Origin: Bordetella avium
Lineage (GTDB): Bacteria; Pseudomonadota; Gammaproteobacteria; Burkholderiales; Burkholderiaceae_B
Length of the DNA stretch: 64,000 nucleotides
Direction: 5' to 3'
NCBI RefSeq assembly: GCF_034424645.1
Contig: NZ_CP139969.1
Location: 1,178,001 to 1,242,000, forward strand
Shown: piece by piece, positions 11,095 through 20,200 of the stretch
Position numbering within the stretch: position 1 is the stretch's first letter
Layout: each line of letters starts with the position of its first letter
Program-made: the position numbers and the translations under genes
The notes under the pieces: model-generated
The model's input: the letters and a program-made list of their open reading frames with translations, nothing else
Told to the model about the DNA's origin: nothing
The model's database searches: none

Positions 11095-11681
11095 TGAGCG
11101 CGGATAAAACGGTCAGCCTTCAGGTGGACCTTACCCTCCAGGACTATGAGGATTTTGTTTCCTATGCGCACCGGCGTGCGCCGCTTAAGCGGCGGCGCCT
11201 GCGCGGGCATCTGCGCTTTGCCGCCACCATTCTGGTCGGGCTTTTGCTCCTGGCGGTTGCGCGCACCCGCGATGCCGAGGGTCATATGGACTGGGCTGCC
11301 GCCATGCCTACGTTTCTCGAGTGGGCGGTCGTGGCGATCGTCGTGCTGGCGCTCCTGAGCCTGTCGTTCGAGCGTCTGATTCCGGCGCTGGGGCGCAGCA
11401 ACGTGCGCCGCGCGCTCAAACAGGCGCCGGAAAATCCCTTTTTGGGCCGACATCGCCTGGACTTCAGCGCGGAGGGCGTAAGGGATACTGGCGAACGGGA
11501 AACAGGCAGCCTGCCCTGGGACCTGGTGCGCGACGCCGAAGAAACCGAGGAGTATCTTTTTCTGTTCATTGCTCCCTTGCAGGGCGTCATCATCCCCAAG
11601 CGAGGCCAGCGCGAAGAAGATTTGCAGGCCGTGCGTGCCGTGATGCGTACCTATGTGCCCAACGCAGGCCTGAGTTCTTGA
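11094..11681 (+). CDS. YcxB-like two-TM membrane protein between parE and parC
   Basis: This 195-residue protein has a basic N-terminus ([13 protein letters not shown]) and two hydrophobic segments near residues 43-60 and 77-97 (VGLLLLAV and [16 protein letters not shown]). A soluble C-terminal domain follows, with the [10 protein letters not shown]...[20 protein letters not shown]...GVIIPKR pattern of YcxB-like proteins. The function of that family is not established. Its ATG overlaps the parE stop (TGATG), and parC begins 13 bases after its stop, so it should be translated from the topoisomerase IV transcript. A role linked to topoisomerase IV is only a guess from position. Confidence 0.75.
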   Translation: MSADKTVSLQVDLTLQDYEDFVSYAHRRAPLKRRRLRGHLRFAATILVGLLLLAVARTRDAEGHMDWAAAMPTFLEWAVVAIVVLALLSLSFERLIPALGRSNVRRALKQAPENPFLGRHRLDFSAEGVRDTGERETGSLPWDLVRDAEETEEYLFLFIAPLQGVIIPKRGQREEDLQAVRAVMRTYVPNAGLSS

Positions 11682-11694
11682 GACAACACATACC

Positions 11695-14013
11695 ATGACT
11701 GACAGCAATCAAGCCGGCTTGTTCGACGCCCCTTCGGATGGCGGCGACAATGCCGCCCTCACGCTGGGCCTATACGCCGAACAGGCCTATCTCGACTACG
11801 CCGTTTCTGTCGTGCGCGGTCGGGCGCTGCCCGATGTCGGCGACGGACAGAAACCCGTTCAGCGTCGCATTCTGTACGCCATGCAGGACATGGGTCTGAC
11901 CAGCGGCGCCAAACCGGTGAAATCGGCCCGTGTGGTCGGCGATGTGCTGGGTAAATATCATCCGCACGGAGATCAGGCCGCCTATGACGCCATGGTGCGC
12001 ATGGCGCAGGATTTTTCGCTGCGTTATCCGCTTATCGATGGCCAAGGCAATTTCGGTTCGCGGGATGGCGACAATGCGGCCGCTATGCGTTATACCGAGG
12101 CGCGGCTGACACCGATTGCCCGTCTCCTGCTCGAAGAGCTGGACGAAGGCACCGTCGATTTCGTGCCCAATTATGATGGCAGCCAGCAAGAACCACAGAT
12201 GTTGCCGGCTCGCCTGCCCGTCATGCTGCTCAACGGCGCATCGGGCATCGCGGTGGGCATGGCAACGGAAATTCCGTCGCACAACCTGCGCGAGGTGGCC
12301 CAGGCTTGCGTGGCGCTGATCCGCAATCCGCAACTGCCCGACGAAGATCTGCTCGCCCTCATCCCGGGGCCGGATTTCGCGGGCGGCGGACAGATCATCA
12401 CGCCGGCTGCCGATATCGCTCATATCTATGCGACGGGCCGGGGTTCGCTCAAGGCGCGCGCGCGCTGGCAGTTCGAAGAAATGGCTCGTGGCCAGTGGCA
12501 ATTGGTCGTGCATGAACTGCCCCCTGGCACCTCCTGCCAGAAGGTCCTCGAAGAAATCGAGGAGCTGACCAATCCCAAGGTCAAGGCAGGAAAGAAGTCT
12601 CTCACGCCGGATCAGCAACAGAGCAAGGCCATGATGCTGGCGCTGCTGGACGCGGTGCGCGACGAGTCGGGCAAAGATGCCGCCGTGCGCCTCGTGTTCG
12701 AGCCCAAGACCTCGCGTGTCGACCGGGACGAATTCGTCAATATCCTGCTGGCCCAGACCAGCATGGAATGCAATGTGCCCGTCAACCTGGTGTGTATCGG
12801 CACTGACAGCAGGCCTCGCCAGAAGGGCCTGCGCAGCGTTCTCGATGAGTGGCTGGCCTTTCGTAGCGAAACCGTCGTGCGCCGCACACGCTACCGTCTC
12901 GACAAGGTGCTGGACCGCATCCACGTTCTGGAAGGCCGCATGGTGGTCTACCTCAACGTCGATGAGGTCATTCAGACCATCCGGGATTCCGATGAGCCCA
13001 AGCCGGCGCTGATGGACCGCTTTGCGCTGACCGAACGTCAGGCCGAAGACATTCTGGAAATGCGTCTGCGCCAATTGGCGCGTCTGGAAGGTTTCAAGAT
13101 CGAGCAGGAGCTGGCGGACAAGCGCGAAGAGCAGTCGCGCCTGCAAGACCTGCTCGACAATCCCGGTTCGCTCAAGCGTCTGCTCATCAAGGAAATCGAG
13201 GCTGACGCCAAACAGCATGGTGATGAGCGCCGCACCCTGATCGAGAGTGCGGAGCGCGCCGTGCTCGAAACCAAGGTGCTCGACGAGCCAGTGACCGTTG
13301 TCGTCTCGCGCAATGGCTGGTTGCGCGCGCGCCAAGGGCATGGCCACGATGCGGCCCAGTTTACGTTCAAGCAGGGCGATGATCTTTACGGCGCCTTCGA
13401 ATGTCGTACCACCGACAGCCTGATCGCCGTGGGTGATAACGGGCGCGTCTATACCGTGGCGGTCTCCGCGCTGCCCTCGGCGCGTGGCGATGGCCAGCCC
13501 GTCACCACCATGATTGACCTGGAAGCGGGTACGCGCATCGTGCACACCATCGCGGCCGCAGCGGATAGCCGTTGGTTGCTGGCGACTCAAAGCGCTTATG
13601 GCTTTGCTACCCGTCTGTCCGACATGAGCAGCCGTCAGCGCGCGGGCAAGCAATTCGTCACGCTGGATAAGGGCGACGTTTTGCTGCGCCCGGTGCCTCT
13701 GTTTGAAGGGGCGGTGCAACTGGCTTTGCTGTCTTCCAAGGCCAAGTTGCTGGTCTTCGGCCTGGACGAGCTCAAGAGCCTGTCGGGAGGCGGGCGCGGC
13801 ACCATCCTGATGGGCCTGGACGCCAATGATCGCCTGGATCAGGCCGTGCCCATCGCTGCGGGCGGCCTGCGCGCGGCAGGTATTTACCGTAACAAGCCCA
13901 CTGAAGACATCCTCGTTGGAGCCACTCTGGCGCCCTATGTGGGCAAGCGTGCTCGCAAAGGCCGTGTCCTTGAGGTGCGGCCCAAGCAGCCCGTGCTTTC
14001 TCCGGTGCTTTGA
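11695..14013 (+). CDS. parC: DNA topoisomerase IV subunit A
   Basis: The 772-residue product has the catalytic-tyrosine segment [12 protein letters not shown] (Tyr133), the GKYHPHGD loop and the [23 protein letters not shown] block. It ends in the shorter, degenerate beta-pinwheel region expected of ParC rather than GyrA. ParC cuts and rejoins DNA in the A2B2 topoisomerase IV tetramer. At the quinolone-contact positions it has Gln94 and Asp98, where E. coli ParC has Ser80 and Glu84. It is the third gene of the parE run and ends in a strong terminator. Confidence 0.95.
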   Translation: MTDSNQAGLFDAPSDGGDNAALTLGLYAEQAYLDYAVSVVRGRALPDVGDGQKPVQRRILYAMQDMGLTSGAKPVKSARVVGDVLGKYHPHGDQAAYDAMVRMAQDFSLRYPLIDGQGNFGSRDGDNAAAMRYTEARLTPIARLLLEELDEGTVDFVPNYDGSQQEPQMLPARLPVMLLNGASGIAVGMATEIPSHNLREVAQACVALIRNPQLPDEDLLALIPGPDFAGGGQIITPAADIAHIYATGRGSLKARARWQFEEMARGQWQLVVHELPPGTSCQKVLEEIEELTNPKVKAGKKSLTPDQQQSKAMMLALLDAVRDESGKDAAVRLVFEPKTSRVDRDEFVNILLAQTSMECNVPVNLVCIGTDSRPRQKGLRSVLDEWLAFRSETVVRRTRYRLDKVLDRIHVLEGRMVVYLNVDEVIQTIRDSDEPKPALMDRFALTERQAEDILEMRLRQLARLEGFKIEQELADKREEQSRLQDLLDNPGSLKRLLIKEIEADAKQHGDERRTLIESAERAVLETKVLDEPVTVVVSRNGWLRARQGHGHDAAQFTFKQGDDLYGAFECRTTDSLIAVGDNGRVYTVAVSALPSARGDGQPVTTMIDLEAGTRIVHTIAAAADSRWLLATQSAYGFATRLSDMSSRQRAGKQFVTLDKGDVLLRPVPLFEGAVQLALLSSKAKLLVFGLDELKSLSGGGRGTILMGLDANDRLDQAVPIAAGGLRAAGIYRNKPTEDILVGATLAPYVGKRARKGRVLEVRPKQPVLSPVL

Positions 14014-14028
14014 CCCGGAAATGTTTAC

Positions 14029-14055
14029 GGCGGCCTTGATGGCCGCCTTTTTTTT
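14029..14055 (+). terminator. Rho-independent terminator after parC
   Basis: GGCGGCC, a five-base loop, GGCCGCC and then eight Ts, starting 16 bases after the parC stop. Confidence 0.9.
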
Positions 14056-14102
14056 GGCCGGATGCCTTGCACGCTGATCTATGGCTTGCCGGGCAGGGGT
14101 TG

Positions 14103-14114
14103 AGCGTTAACGCT
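14103..14114. promoter_or_regulatory. 12-bp palindrome upstream of the ect operon
   Basis: AGCGTTAACGCT is a perfect 12-bp palindrome about 60 bases upstream of the candidate ect promoter. It lies outside the parC terminator and could be a protein-binding site. Nothing in the sequence shows which protein would bind. Confidence 0.3.
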
Positions 14115-14169
14115 TGTGATCTTTCGGCAAATTGAGTTCATTTGATTACATCATGCATGGAATTATGAT

Positions 14170-14198
14170 TTGACTTGAATTTGATCGATACATATCAT
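14170..14198 (+). promoter_or_regulatory. Candidate sigma-70 promoter for the regulator-ectABCD operon
   Basis: TTGACT and TATCAT are separated by exactly 17 bases in an AT-rich patch that contrasts with the GC-rich surroundings. The predicted transcription start is near 14205, about 26 bases before the MarR-family ATG at 14231. No second good promoter is visible between the regulator and ectA. Confidence 0.5.
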
Positions 14199-14230
14199 TC
14201 GTATAGAAATTAATTTTTAAAGCCTCGAAC

Positions 14231-14770
14231 ATGAACAGCGTCAATACGACGGAATCCTCACAGCAGTACGACTTGCGTATCCTGCGCGCCCTGCGCCGCA
14301 TTACGCGCTCGATCGCCCTGCATTCGCGCCAGTTGGCCGCGGTCAGCCATATCACCGCGCCGCAGCTAATGTGTTTGCGCGCGGTGATCGCCAGCGGGCC
14401 CTCGACGGCCACGGCCATCAGCCGCGAAATTCATGTCAGTCCGAGCACCGTGGTCGGCATTCTCGACCGTCTCGAAGACAAGGGCTTGATCCGCCGCGAG
14501 CGTGGCCGCGAGGATCGCCGCATTGTGTTTGTCACGGCGACGCCGGCCGGCCGGGCGTTGGCGAGCGAGGCGCCGTCTCCCTTACAAAAGCATTTGGCCG
14601 ACGCGCTCAATGCCTTGCCCGAACTGGAGCAGGCCACGATCACGCTGTCTCTGGAACGCATCGTGTCCTTGATGGAAGACGAGGGGCAGGCGGTGGAAGC
14701 CGAGCCTGCTTCGGCCATTTTGGAAGTGCCGACGGGCGGCGCGCCGCCTGAATCGGGGTTGGTGGTATGA
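14231..14770 (+). CDS. MarR-family regulator of the ectoine genes (EctR-like)
   Basis: The 179-residue protein has a MarR winged helix: helices around [16 protein letters not shown], recognition segment [20 protein letters not shown], then the wing RREDRR-type [17 protein letters not shown] near residues 95-115. The C-terminal tail after residue 150 is acidic and proline/alanine rich. The ATG of ectA overlaps its stop (ATGA), so the regulator is translationally coupled to the biosynthetic genes. In methanotrophs a MarR-type EctR1 represses ectABC; that this protein does the same is inference from linkage. It probably also controls its own promoter. Confidence 0.85.
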   Translation: MNSVNTTESSQQYDLRILRALRRITRSIALHSRQLAAVSHITAPQLMCLRAVIASGPSTATAISREIHVSPSTVVGILDRLEDKGLIRRERGREDRRIVFVTATPAGRALASEAPSPLQKHLADALNALPELEQATITLSLERIVSLMEDEGQAVEAEPASAILEVPTGGAPPESGLVV

Positions 14771-15336
14771 CGCAGATACAGACACTCGCTCGACACACCC
14801 CTCAAATGGCCGCCTCGGCGGCTCCTCAAGCAAAGCGCCATCAGATGCGGCCTCCGCGTCTTGCCGATGGCGCCGCGATTCACCGGCTGATCGCCGATTG
14901 CCCGCCGCTGGATCTGAATTCACGCTACGCCTATCTGCTCTTGTGCGAGCACCACAGCGCGACCTGCGTCGTTGCTGAAAGCCATGGCGGGCGCATCGAT
15001 GGCTTTATCTCTGCTTATCAACCGCCTGCTCGGCCTGATGTGCTGTTTATCTGGCAGGTCGCGGTGCATGAAAGGGCGCGCGGCCAGAAGCTGGCGCGCG
15101 CCATGCTGAATGCTTTGTTGCAACGTGCCGGGCTGAACTCGGTACGCCATCTGGAAACGACGGTGGGGCCTGATAACCAGGCTTCCCGCCGCACCTTCGC
15201 CAGCCTGGCGGCCGATCTCGGCGCTCACATTGCCGAGCGGCCGTATTTTGACCGCAGTGTGTTTGGCGGCGCAGACCACGATGACGAGATGTTGTTGAAA
15301 ATCGGGCCATTTGAGCCCGTGTCTCGTAAGCGCTGA
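14767..15336 (+). CDS. ectA: L-2,4-diaminobutyrate N-gamma-acetyltransferase
   Basis: This 189-residue GNAT enzyme begins its conserved region at residue 21 ([16 protein letters not shown]). It shows the EctA-specific [16 protein letters not shown] and [18 protein letters not shown] (acetyl-CoA site) blocks, and ends in the YFDRSVFGG...EMLLKIGPF tail. EctA acetylates diaminobutyrate, the second step from aspartate semialdehyde to ectoine. The ATG overlaps the regulator stop by four bases. The first 20 residues are poorly conserved in character, and an internal methionine could also serve as start, but coupling favours 14767. Confidence 0.95.
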   Translation: MTQIQTLARHTPQMAASAAPQAKRHQMRPPRLADGAAIHRLIADCPPLDLNSRYAYLLLCEHHSATCVVAESHGGRIDGFISAYQPPARPDVLFIWQVAVHERARGQKLARAMLNALLQRAGLNSVRHLETTVGPDNQASRRTFASLAADLGAHIAERPYFDRSVFGGADHDDEMLLKIGPFEPVSRKR

Positions 15337-15379
15337 CGGGCCGACAAGCCCAGCAACACCCCTGGATGACGATCTTGCA

Positions 15380-15395
15380 GCGCCCGAAAGGGCGC
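15380..15395 (+). other. GNRA-tetraloop hairpin between ectA and ectB
   Basis: GCGCCC, GAAA loop, GGGCGC: a perfect six-bp stem in the only sizeable gap (102 bases) inside the ect operon. No T-tract follows directly, so it is more likely a stability or processing element than a terminator. A short GGTTTTG lies a few bases downstream. Confidence 0.45.
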
Positions 15396-15438
15396 GGCGC
15401 GGGTTTTGTCGTCCCTCAACCTTGATAGGGAGGATCAC

Positions 15439-16746
15439 ATGGATTTAAAGATTTTTGACCGGATGGAGTCAGAGGTGCGAGGCTACATCCGGTCCTTTCC
15501 GGTGATATTCAGCCAGGCTCGCGGGTCTGTGCTGATCGATGAGGAAGGCCGAGAGTACATCGACTTCTTCAGTGGCGCGGGCACACTGAACTACGGCCAC
15601 AACAATCCCATTTTCAAGCAAAAATTGCTGGATTATCTGGCAGAGGATGGCGTGGTGCATGGCCTGGATATGGCCACCAGCGCCAAGAAGCGCTTTCTTG
15701 AGACTTTCGAGCGCGTGCTGCTCAAACCGCGTAATTGGAAGTACACGTTACAGTTCACCGGTCCCACCGGGACTAATGCAGTCGAGGCGGCGCTGAAGAT
15801 TGCGCGTCAGGTCAAGGGCCGCCCCAACATCATTTCATTTACTCACGGCTTTCACGGCGTCAGCGGCGGGTCGCTCGCCGCGACGGCCAATGTCAAGTTC
15901 CGCAATGCGGCCGGGCATGCGCTTGCCAACACGACCTTCATGCCCTATGACGGCTACTTCGGTCCTGACGTTGACACCATCGCCTATCTGGAACGCATGC
16001 TGGAAGATCCCAGTAGCGGTTTGGACAAGCCGGCCGGCGTCATTGTCGAAACCGTGCAAGGCGAGGGCGGCGTCAACGTCGCCACGCTGCGCTGGCTGAA
16101 GGATCTCGAAAAGCTCTGCCGCCGGCACGACATGCTGTTGATTGTCGATGACATCCAGGTGGGCTGCGGCCGTACCGGCAGTTTTTTCAGTTTCGAGTCG
16201 GCGGGTATCCGTCCGGACATCATCACCTTGTCCAAGTCGCTCTCTGGTTTTGGCCTTCCCATGTCGCTAGTCCTGATGAAGCCGGAGCTGGATGTCTGGA
16301 AGCCTGGTGCCCATAGCGGCACGTTCCGGGGCAATAACCTGGCCTTTGTTACGGCGGCAGAGGCGCTGGACAGTTATTGGGCCAGCGACGCTTTTTCCAC
16401 CGACGTGCAGCGCAAGGAGCGCATGGTGCGAGACTGGCTGGAAAACCTGGCTCACAGTTATCCCAATGCCGGTCTGGCGGCGCGGGGCCGAGGTCTTATT
16501 CAAGGCCTGGTCGCCACGGCGGCGCCGGAGTTGGCCAACGAGATCGCCCGCAAAGCGTTCGAGCGCGGCGTGGTGATCGAAACCGCTGGCGCGCACGACG
16601 AAGTGCTCAAGTTGCTGCCCGCTTTGACCATCGAAGATGAGTTGCTCACGCGCGGGCTGGATGTGATCGAGGCCAGCGTGGCCGATGCGCTGGGTGAGAA
16701 GCAATCTTCGGCCCGTGTTCTCAAGTTTGGAGGAAAACGCAAATGA
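15439..16746 (+). CDS. ectB: Diaminobutyrate-2-oxoglutarate transaminase
   Basis: This 435-residue class III aminotransferase starts MDLKIFDRMESEVRGYIRSF. GGGAGG lies five bases before this ATG, which is why I prefer it to an upstream TTG at 15406. It shows FTGPTGTNAVEAALKIARQ (PLP phosphate site), the LLIVDDIQVGCGRTGSFF segment and the PLP lysine in DIITLSKSLSGFGLP. EctB converts aspartate semialdehyde plus glutamate to diaminobutyrate, the committed step of ectoine synthesis. The ATG of ectC overlaps its stop. Confidence 0.96.
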   Translation: MDLKIFDRMESEVRGYIRSFPVIFSQARGSVLIDEEGREYIDFFSGAGTLNYGHNNPIFKQKLLDYLAEDGVVHGLDMATSAKKRFLETFERVLLKPRNWKYTLQFTGPTGTNAVEAALKIARQVKGRPNIISFTHGFHGVSGGSLAATANVKFRNAAGHALANTTFMPYDGYFGPDVDTIAYLERMLEDPSSGLDKPAGVIVETVQGEGGVNVATLRWLKDLEKLCRRHDMLLIVDDIQVGCGRTGSFFSFESAGIRPDIITLSKSLSGFGLPMSLVLMKPELDVWKPGAHSGTFRGNNLAFVTAAEALDSYWASDAFSTDVQRKERMVRDWLENLAHSYPNAGLAARGRGLIQGLVATAAPELANEIARKAFERGVVIETAGAHDEVLKLLPALTIEDELLTRGLDVIEASVADALGEKQSSARVLKFGGKRK

Positions 16747-17141
16747 TCGTTCGCAACGTGAAAGATGTTATCGGCACGCCCGACGAAGTGCGCACCGACA
16801 CCTGGGTCAGCCGCCGTGTGCTGCTTAAGAAAGACAAGATGGGTTTCTCGTTTCACGAGACGACGATCTTTCCTGGAACCCGTACCCATATCCATTACAA
16901 AAATCATCTCGAGGCGGTGTGGTGCATTGAAGGCGACGGTTCGATCGAGACGATCGCTGACGGCAAGCGCTATGACCTGGGTCCGGGTGTGGTCTATGCC
17001 CTGAATGAGCACGACGAGCATTGGTTGTGCGGCGGCAAGGAGCCCTTGCGCGTGATCTGCGTGTTCAACCCGCCGCTGACCGGCCAGGAAGTGCATGACG
17101 CCGATGGCGTGTACGCGCTGCCCCAGGCCGAGACCGCCTGA
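16743..17141 (+). CDS. ectC: L-ectoine synthase
   Basis: The 132-residue cupin begins MIVRNVKDVIGTPDEVRT and shows the EctC core GFSFHETTIFPGTRTHIHYKNHLEAVW and EGDGSIETIADGKRYDLGPG. The TPLTGxE-like stretch appears here as PPLTGQEVHDADGVY near the C-terminus. It cyclises N-acetyl-diaminobutyrate to ectoine by loss of water. The length is normal. It overlaps ectB by four bases (ATGA) and is followed 11 bases later by ectD. Confidence 0.97.
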   Translation: MIVRNVKDVIGTPDEVRTDTWVSRRVLLKKDKMGFSFHETTIFPGTRTHIHYKNHLEAVWCIEGDGSIETIADGKRYDLGPGVVYALNEHDEHWLCGGKEPLRVICVFNPPLTGQEVHDADGVYALPQAETA

Positions 17142-17152
17142 ACGGGAGATCT

Positions 17153-18082
17153 ATGATGCTATCCACTGCGCAAGATCCCTACGCGTCGCGCACTGACCGC
17201 GCGGCCGCCATCATTGCGAGACAAGACCCGGTCGTTTATGGGGAGGGCGCCTATGCCGACGCCTTGAACGCCGATCAGGTGCAGGCCTACGAGCGCGACG
17301 GCTTTCTTCTGTTGGAAAACCTGTTTTCGGCTGAGGAAGTGGCCGGCCTGCTGGCCGAAGTCGAACGCATGACGCGCGATCCCGCCATCGTGCGCCGCAA
17401 AGAGGCCATCACCGAACCTGGCAGCAATGCCGTGCGCTCGATTTTCATGGTGCATGTGTTGAGCCCGATGCTGGCGCGACTGTCGCGTGACCCGCGTGTG
17501 GCCAATGTGGCCCGTCAGATCCTGGGTTCCGAGGTCTATATCCATCAGTCGCGTGCCAATATGAAGCCGGGTTTCAAGGGCAAGGAGTTTTATTGGCATT
17601 CTGACTTTGAAACCTGGCATGTTGAAGACGGCATGCCAGCCATGCGAGCGCTCAGCTGCTCGGTGCTGTTGTCGGACAATAACGAAACCAATGGCCCGCT
17701 GATGCTGGTGCCCGGCTCGCACAGGCAGTTCATCTCTTGCGTGGGCGCAACGCCGAACGACCATTACAAGCAATCGCTCAAAAAGCAGGAGTACGGCGTG
17801 CCGGACCCGGTGAGTCTGCAACTGCTGGCCGAGCAGGGGGGCATACGCACCATGACTGCGCCTGCGGGTTCGGTGGTATTTTTCGATTGCAACACCATGC
17901 ATGGCTCTAATAGCAATATTTCGCCCTGGCCGCGCGCCAATGTGTTCATGGTCTATAACAGCATGGAGAACCAGCTCAATCCGCCCAAGTACGGACTGGA
18001 CCCCAGGCCCGAGCACGTCGCCACGCGCAAAGCCGTTTCCGCCGTCACGCCCCGAGACGCGCTCAAGCTGGTCGAGCGTTGA
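17153..18082 (+). CDS. ectD: Ectoine 5-hydroxylase
   Basis: The 309-residue product has the EctD fingerprint FYWHSDFETWHVEDGMP, with the iron ligands His and Asp in WHSD. The distal iron His lies in NTMHGSN near residue 245. It is a non-heme iron, 2-oxoglutarate dioxygenase that turns ectoine into 5-hydroxyectoine. Two ATGs (17153 and 17156) lie in frame; GGGAG four and seven bases upstream fits either. It is the last recognisable gene of the ect operon. No ectoine uptake genes or dedicated aspartokinase follow. Confidence 0.96.
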   Translation: MMLSTAQDPYASRTDRAAAIIARQDPVVYGEGAYADALNADQVQAYERDGFLLLENLFSAEEVAGLLAEVERMTRDPAIVRRKEAITEPGSNAVRSIFMVHVLSPMLARLSRDPRVANVARQILGSEVYIHQSRANMKPGFKGKEFYWHSDFETWHVEDGMPAMRALSCSVLLSDNNETNGPLMLVPGSHRQFISCVGATPNDHYKQSLKKQEYGVPDPVSLQLLAEQGGIRTMTAPAGSVVFFDCNTMHGSNSNISPWPRANVFMVYNSMENQLNPPKYGLDPRPEHVATRKAVSAVTPRDALKLVER

Positions 18083-18141
18083 TCCTGCGCCGGCCTGGCT
18101 TGGGTAGCAGGCTGGCCTTATCGAACAGCAATCTCGGAATA

Positions 18142-18165
18142 CCGCCAGCCAGGGCAGGCTGGCGG
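18142..18165 (+). other. Nine-bp stem hairpin downstream of ectD
   Basis: CCGCCAGCC, six-base spacer, GGCTGGCGG, starting 60 bases after the ectD stop. There is no T-tract, so it could be a 3' stabilising hairpin or a Rho-dependent end rather than an intrinsic terminator. Nothing else is seen in the 237-base gap before the next gene. Confidence 0.4.
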
Positions 18166-18319
18166 GTCGGCAGACGATGTCAGACGCCGATCTATGGGGC
18201 GATATTCCCAAGAAGACGGTGCGCTCCAAAGCCTGCGCATGGCACCATATTTTCGAGCGATGTGGCTCCATAGGCTTCTGTTATTCTTGCCGCATCTCTT
18301 GCCTGATCGTGCCGCCATC

Positions 18320-19195
18320 ATGTCGCTTACCATCCGCAGTCTGCATGTGTATCCCATCAAGTCCTGCCATGGTATTGACCTCTCCGAGGCGCAGGTGGAT
18401 CGTGCGGGGCTGGCCTATGATCGCCGTTGGATGATCGTGAGCGCTTCAGGGCAGTTCATGACGCAGCGCCACTGGCCGCGCATGGCCCTGATCCGTACTG
18501 CCTTGACGACGGGCGCTCTGCACTTGAGCGCGCCGGATATGGACGACATCGAGGTGCCGCTAGATGGTAGCCAATTGTCGGAAACCCCGGAGACCGTGGC
18601 TGTCTGGCGCGACACGGTGCCGGCCAGGGCCGAGGCTGCGGCTGTCGCCGACTGGTTGAGCCGGTTTCTGAACGAACCCTGCCGCCTGATGAAAGTGGAT
18701 GCGCAGGCGCGCCGCTCTGCAAAACTCGATTGGGTAGCGCAGTGGCGCGAGCGTCATCCTGATGCGGCGGCAGGCTTCGAAGGCGATCATTTCTTTGGCT
18801 TTGCCGACGGGTTTCCCTTGCTCTTGGCCAACCAGGCTTCGCTGGATGACCTCAACGCCCGGCTCGCAGCCAAAGGGGCGGAGCCGGTGCCGATGGACCG
18901 CTTCCGGGCCAATATCGTCCTGGCTGGCGACGACTGGGCGGCCTTCGACGAGGACCTGACCGTTACGGTGGATTTTGACGGTTTGCGGGTGGCGCTGGTT
19001 AAGCCTTGCACCCGTTGCACCATCCCCGATGTGGATCAGGATAGTGCCGCCGTGCATCAGGAACCGGGCCGGACCCTGGCCGCCTATCGCAATCTTGAGA
19101 TTGGCGTGGTTTTCGGCCAGAACGGTATCGTAGACGCGCAGAAAAGCACCATGCTGCGCGTTGGCGGACAGGCTGAGGTCGAGCTCGATTTTTGA
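18320..19195 (+). CDS. MOSC-domain protein, YcbX-like
   Basis: This 291-residue protein has an N-terminal MOSC beta-barrel domain (MSLTIRSLHVYPIKSCHG...AGLAYDRRWMIV). The MOSC core includes FADGFPLLLANQASLDDLN, the MDRFRANIVL block and the conserved cysteine in KPCTRCTIPDVDQD. YcbX of E. coli acts with molybdenum cofactor in reducing N-hydroxylated bases; it binds a ferredoxin through an extra C-terminal domain that is absent here. A molybdenum-cofactor-dependent reductase role is therefore inference. The open frame extends upstream to 18194, but the ATG at 18320 starts the conserved domain. Confidence 0.8.
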   Translation: MSLTIRSLHVYPIKSCHGIDLSEAQVDRAGLAYDRRWMIVSASGQFMTQRHWPRMALIRTALTTGALHLSAPDMDDIEVPLDGSQLSETPETVAVWRDTVPARAEAAAVADWLSRFLNEPCRLMKVDAQARRSAKLDWVAQWRERHPDAAAGFEGDHFFGFADGFPLLLANQASLDDLNARLAAKGAEPVPMDRFRANIVLAGDDWAAFDEDLTVTVDFDGLRVALVKPCTRCTIPDVDQDSAAVHQEPGRTLAAYRNLEIGVVFGQNGIVDAQKSTMLRVGGQAEVELDF

Positions 19196-19208
19196 GCGGG
19201 TGGGCGGC

Positions 19209-19526
19209 TCAGGCGCTGGCGAGTTTCAGGCCCAGCAGGCCCGCAACAATGAGCAGCACGCTCAGAACGCGCAGTGCATTCAGCGTTTCGCCGAACAGCA
19301 CGATGCCGGCTACGAAGGCGCCGATGGTGCCGATGCCGACCCATACGGCGTAAGCCGTACCCAAAGGCAGTGTTTTCATGGCGGTGGCTAGCAGCCAAAA
19401 GCTTCCCACCATGCCCAGTATCGTAATGAGCGATGGCCAGAGCCGTGTGAAACCTTCGGTGTACTTGAGCCCGACGGCCCAGACGACTTCGAGCAGGCCC
19501 GCAGAAACGAGGATAATCCAGGTCAT
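19209..19526 (-). CDS. sugE: SMR-family guanidinium exporter SugE/Gdx
   Basis: The start at 19526 gives 105 residues, the standard small multidrug resistance length. It has four hydrophobic helices and the SugE-type opening [25 protein letters not shown] with the key glutamate in LLEVVW (residue 13). The helix-4 tail is [18 protein letters not shown]. SugE proteins are now known as proton-coupled guanidinium exporters (Gdx). It is convergent with the MOSC gene and divergent from panD. I looked for guanidine riboswitch signatures in its leader and did not find a convincing one. Confidence 0.9.
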   Translation of the reverse strand: MTWIILVSAGLLEVVWAVGLKYTEGFTRLWPSLITILGMVGSFWLLATAMKTLPLGTAYAVWVGIGTIGAFVAGIVLFGETLNALRVLSVLLIVAGLLGLKLASA

Positions 19527-19663
19527 GGCTGGTCTTTTTTGCAATAGTGGCGAAAGCCGCCAGAACAGAGAGGCTGTCCTCGTGAGGCGCTGCGGTATCC
19601 GCGATAGCGATGCGTGCCGACCCGAATGGATCTGGCAACGCCGGGCTGTCCCGGCGCGCAAAG

Positions 19664-19669
19664 ATTATA
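19664..19669 (-). promoter_or_regulatory. Possible -10 for sugE in the sugE/panD divergent region
   Basis: TATAAT reads on the minus strand and TATAAA reads two bases offset on the plus strand, in an otherwise GC-rich 254-base divergent gap. No good -35 was found for either direction, so this is only a likely melting site. Confidence 0.3.
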
Positions 19670-19780
19670 AAATACGCTCCGGCCGGGGATGAAACCGGAA
19701 TCTCCTGGCCAGGATGGCCTGTTCTGTTGGCAGGCCTCGCAACACTTGCGGACCGGTCCGCACACCCAGGAATCACTGTT

Positions 19781-20149
19781 ATGCAACGCATTATGCTGCG
19801 GGCGAAGCTGCACCGCGTCACCGTCACCGAAGCCGACCTCCATTACGAAGGGTCTTGTGGCATCGACGAGGACCTGCTTGACGCTGCCGGCATGCGCGAG
19901 TTCGAACGCATCGAACTCTATAACGTCACCAATGGCGAGCGCTTTGACACCTATATCATCAAGGCCGCACGTGGCAGTGGCGCGATCTCCCTCAATGGCG
20001 CGGCGGCTCGCCGGGCTCAGGTCGGCGATCTGATGATCATCTGCACCTATGGCCCGATGTCGGAAGAAGAGTCCGCCACCCACAAACCTAAGGTGGTGCT
20101 GGTTGACGACGCCAATCGCGTCAAGGAAATCCGCAAGTTCCCCGCCTGA
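19781..20149 (+). CDS. panD: Aspartate 1-decarboxylase
   Basis: The 122-residue product is the usual PanD size. It begins [20 protein letters not shown] and has YEGSCGID, where autocleavage between Gly24 and Ser25 makes the pyruvoyl cofactor. Tyr58 and the NGAAAR segment of the active site are also present. PanD converts aspartate to beta-alanine for pantothenate and CoenzymeA. AGGA lies nine bases upstream of the ATG. panC is not adjacent. Confidence 0.96.
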   Translation: MQRIMLRAKLHRVTVTEADLHYEGSCGIDEDLLDAAGMREFERIELYNVTNGERFDTYIIKAARGSGAISLNGAAARRAQVGDLMIICTYGPMSEEESATHKPKVVLVDDANRVKEIRKFPA

Positions 20150-20159
20150 CGGGGCCCCT

Positions 20160-20186
20160 GGCGCCATTAGGCGCCTTCTCATTTTC
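20160..20186 (+). terminator. Weak terminator after panD
   Basis: GGCGCC-ATTA-GGCGCC followed by TTCTCATTTTC, eleven bases after the panD stop. The stem is strong but the T-tract is interrupted. Confidence 0.45.
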
Positions 20187-20200
20187 GATGTTTATCCCTT

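Noticed and set aside
19560..19620. Possible guanidine-II riboswitch (CACGAG loop) before sugE
   Set aside because: Only one ACGA loop with poor flanking pairing; the second required hairpin is missing.
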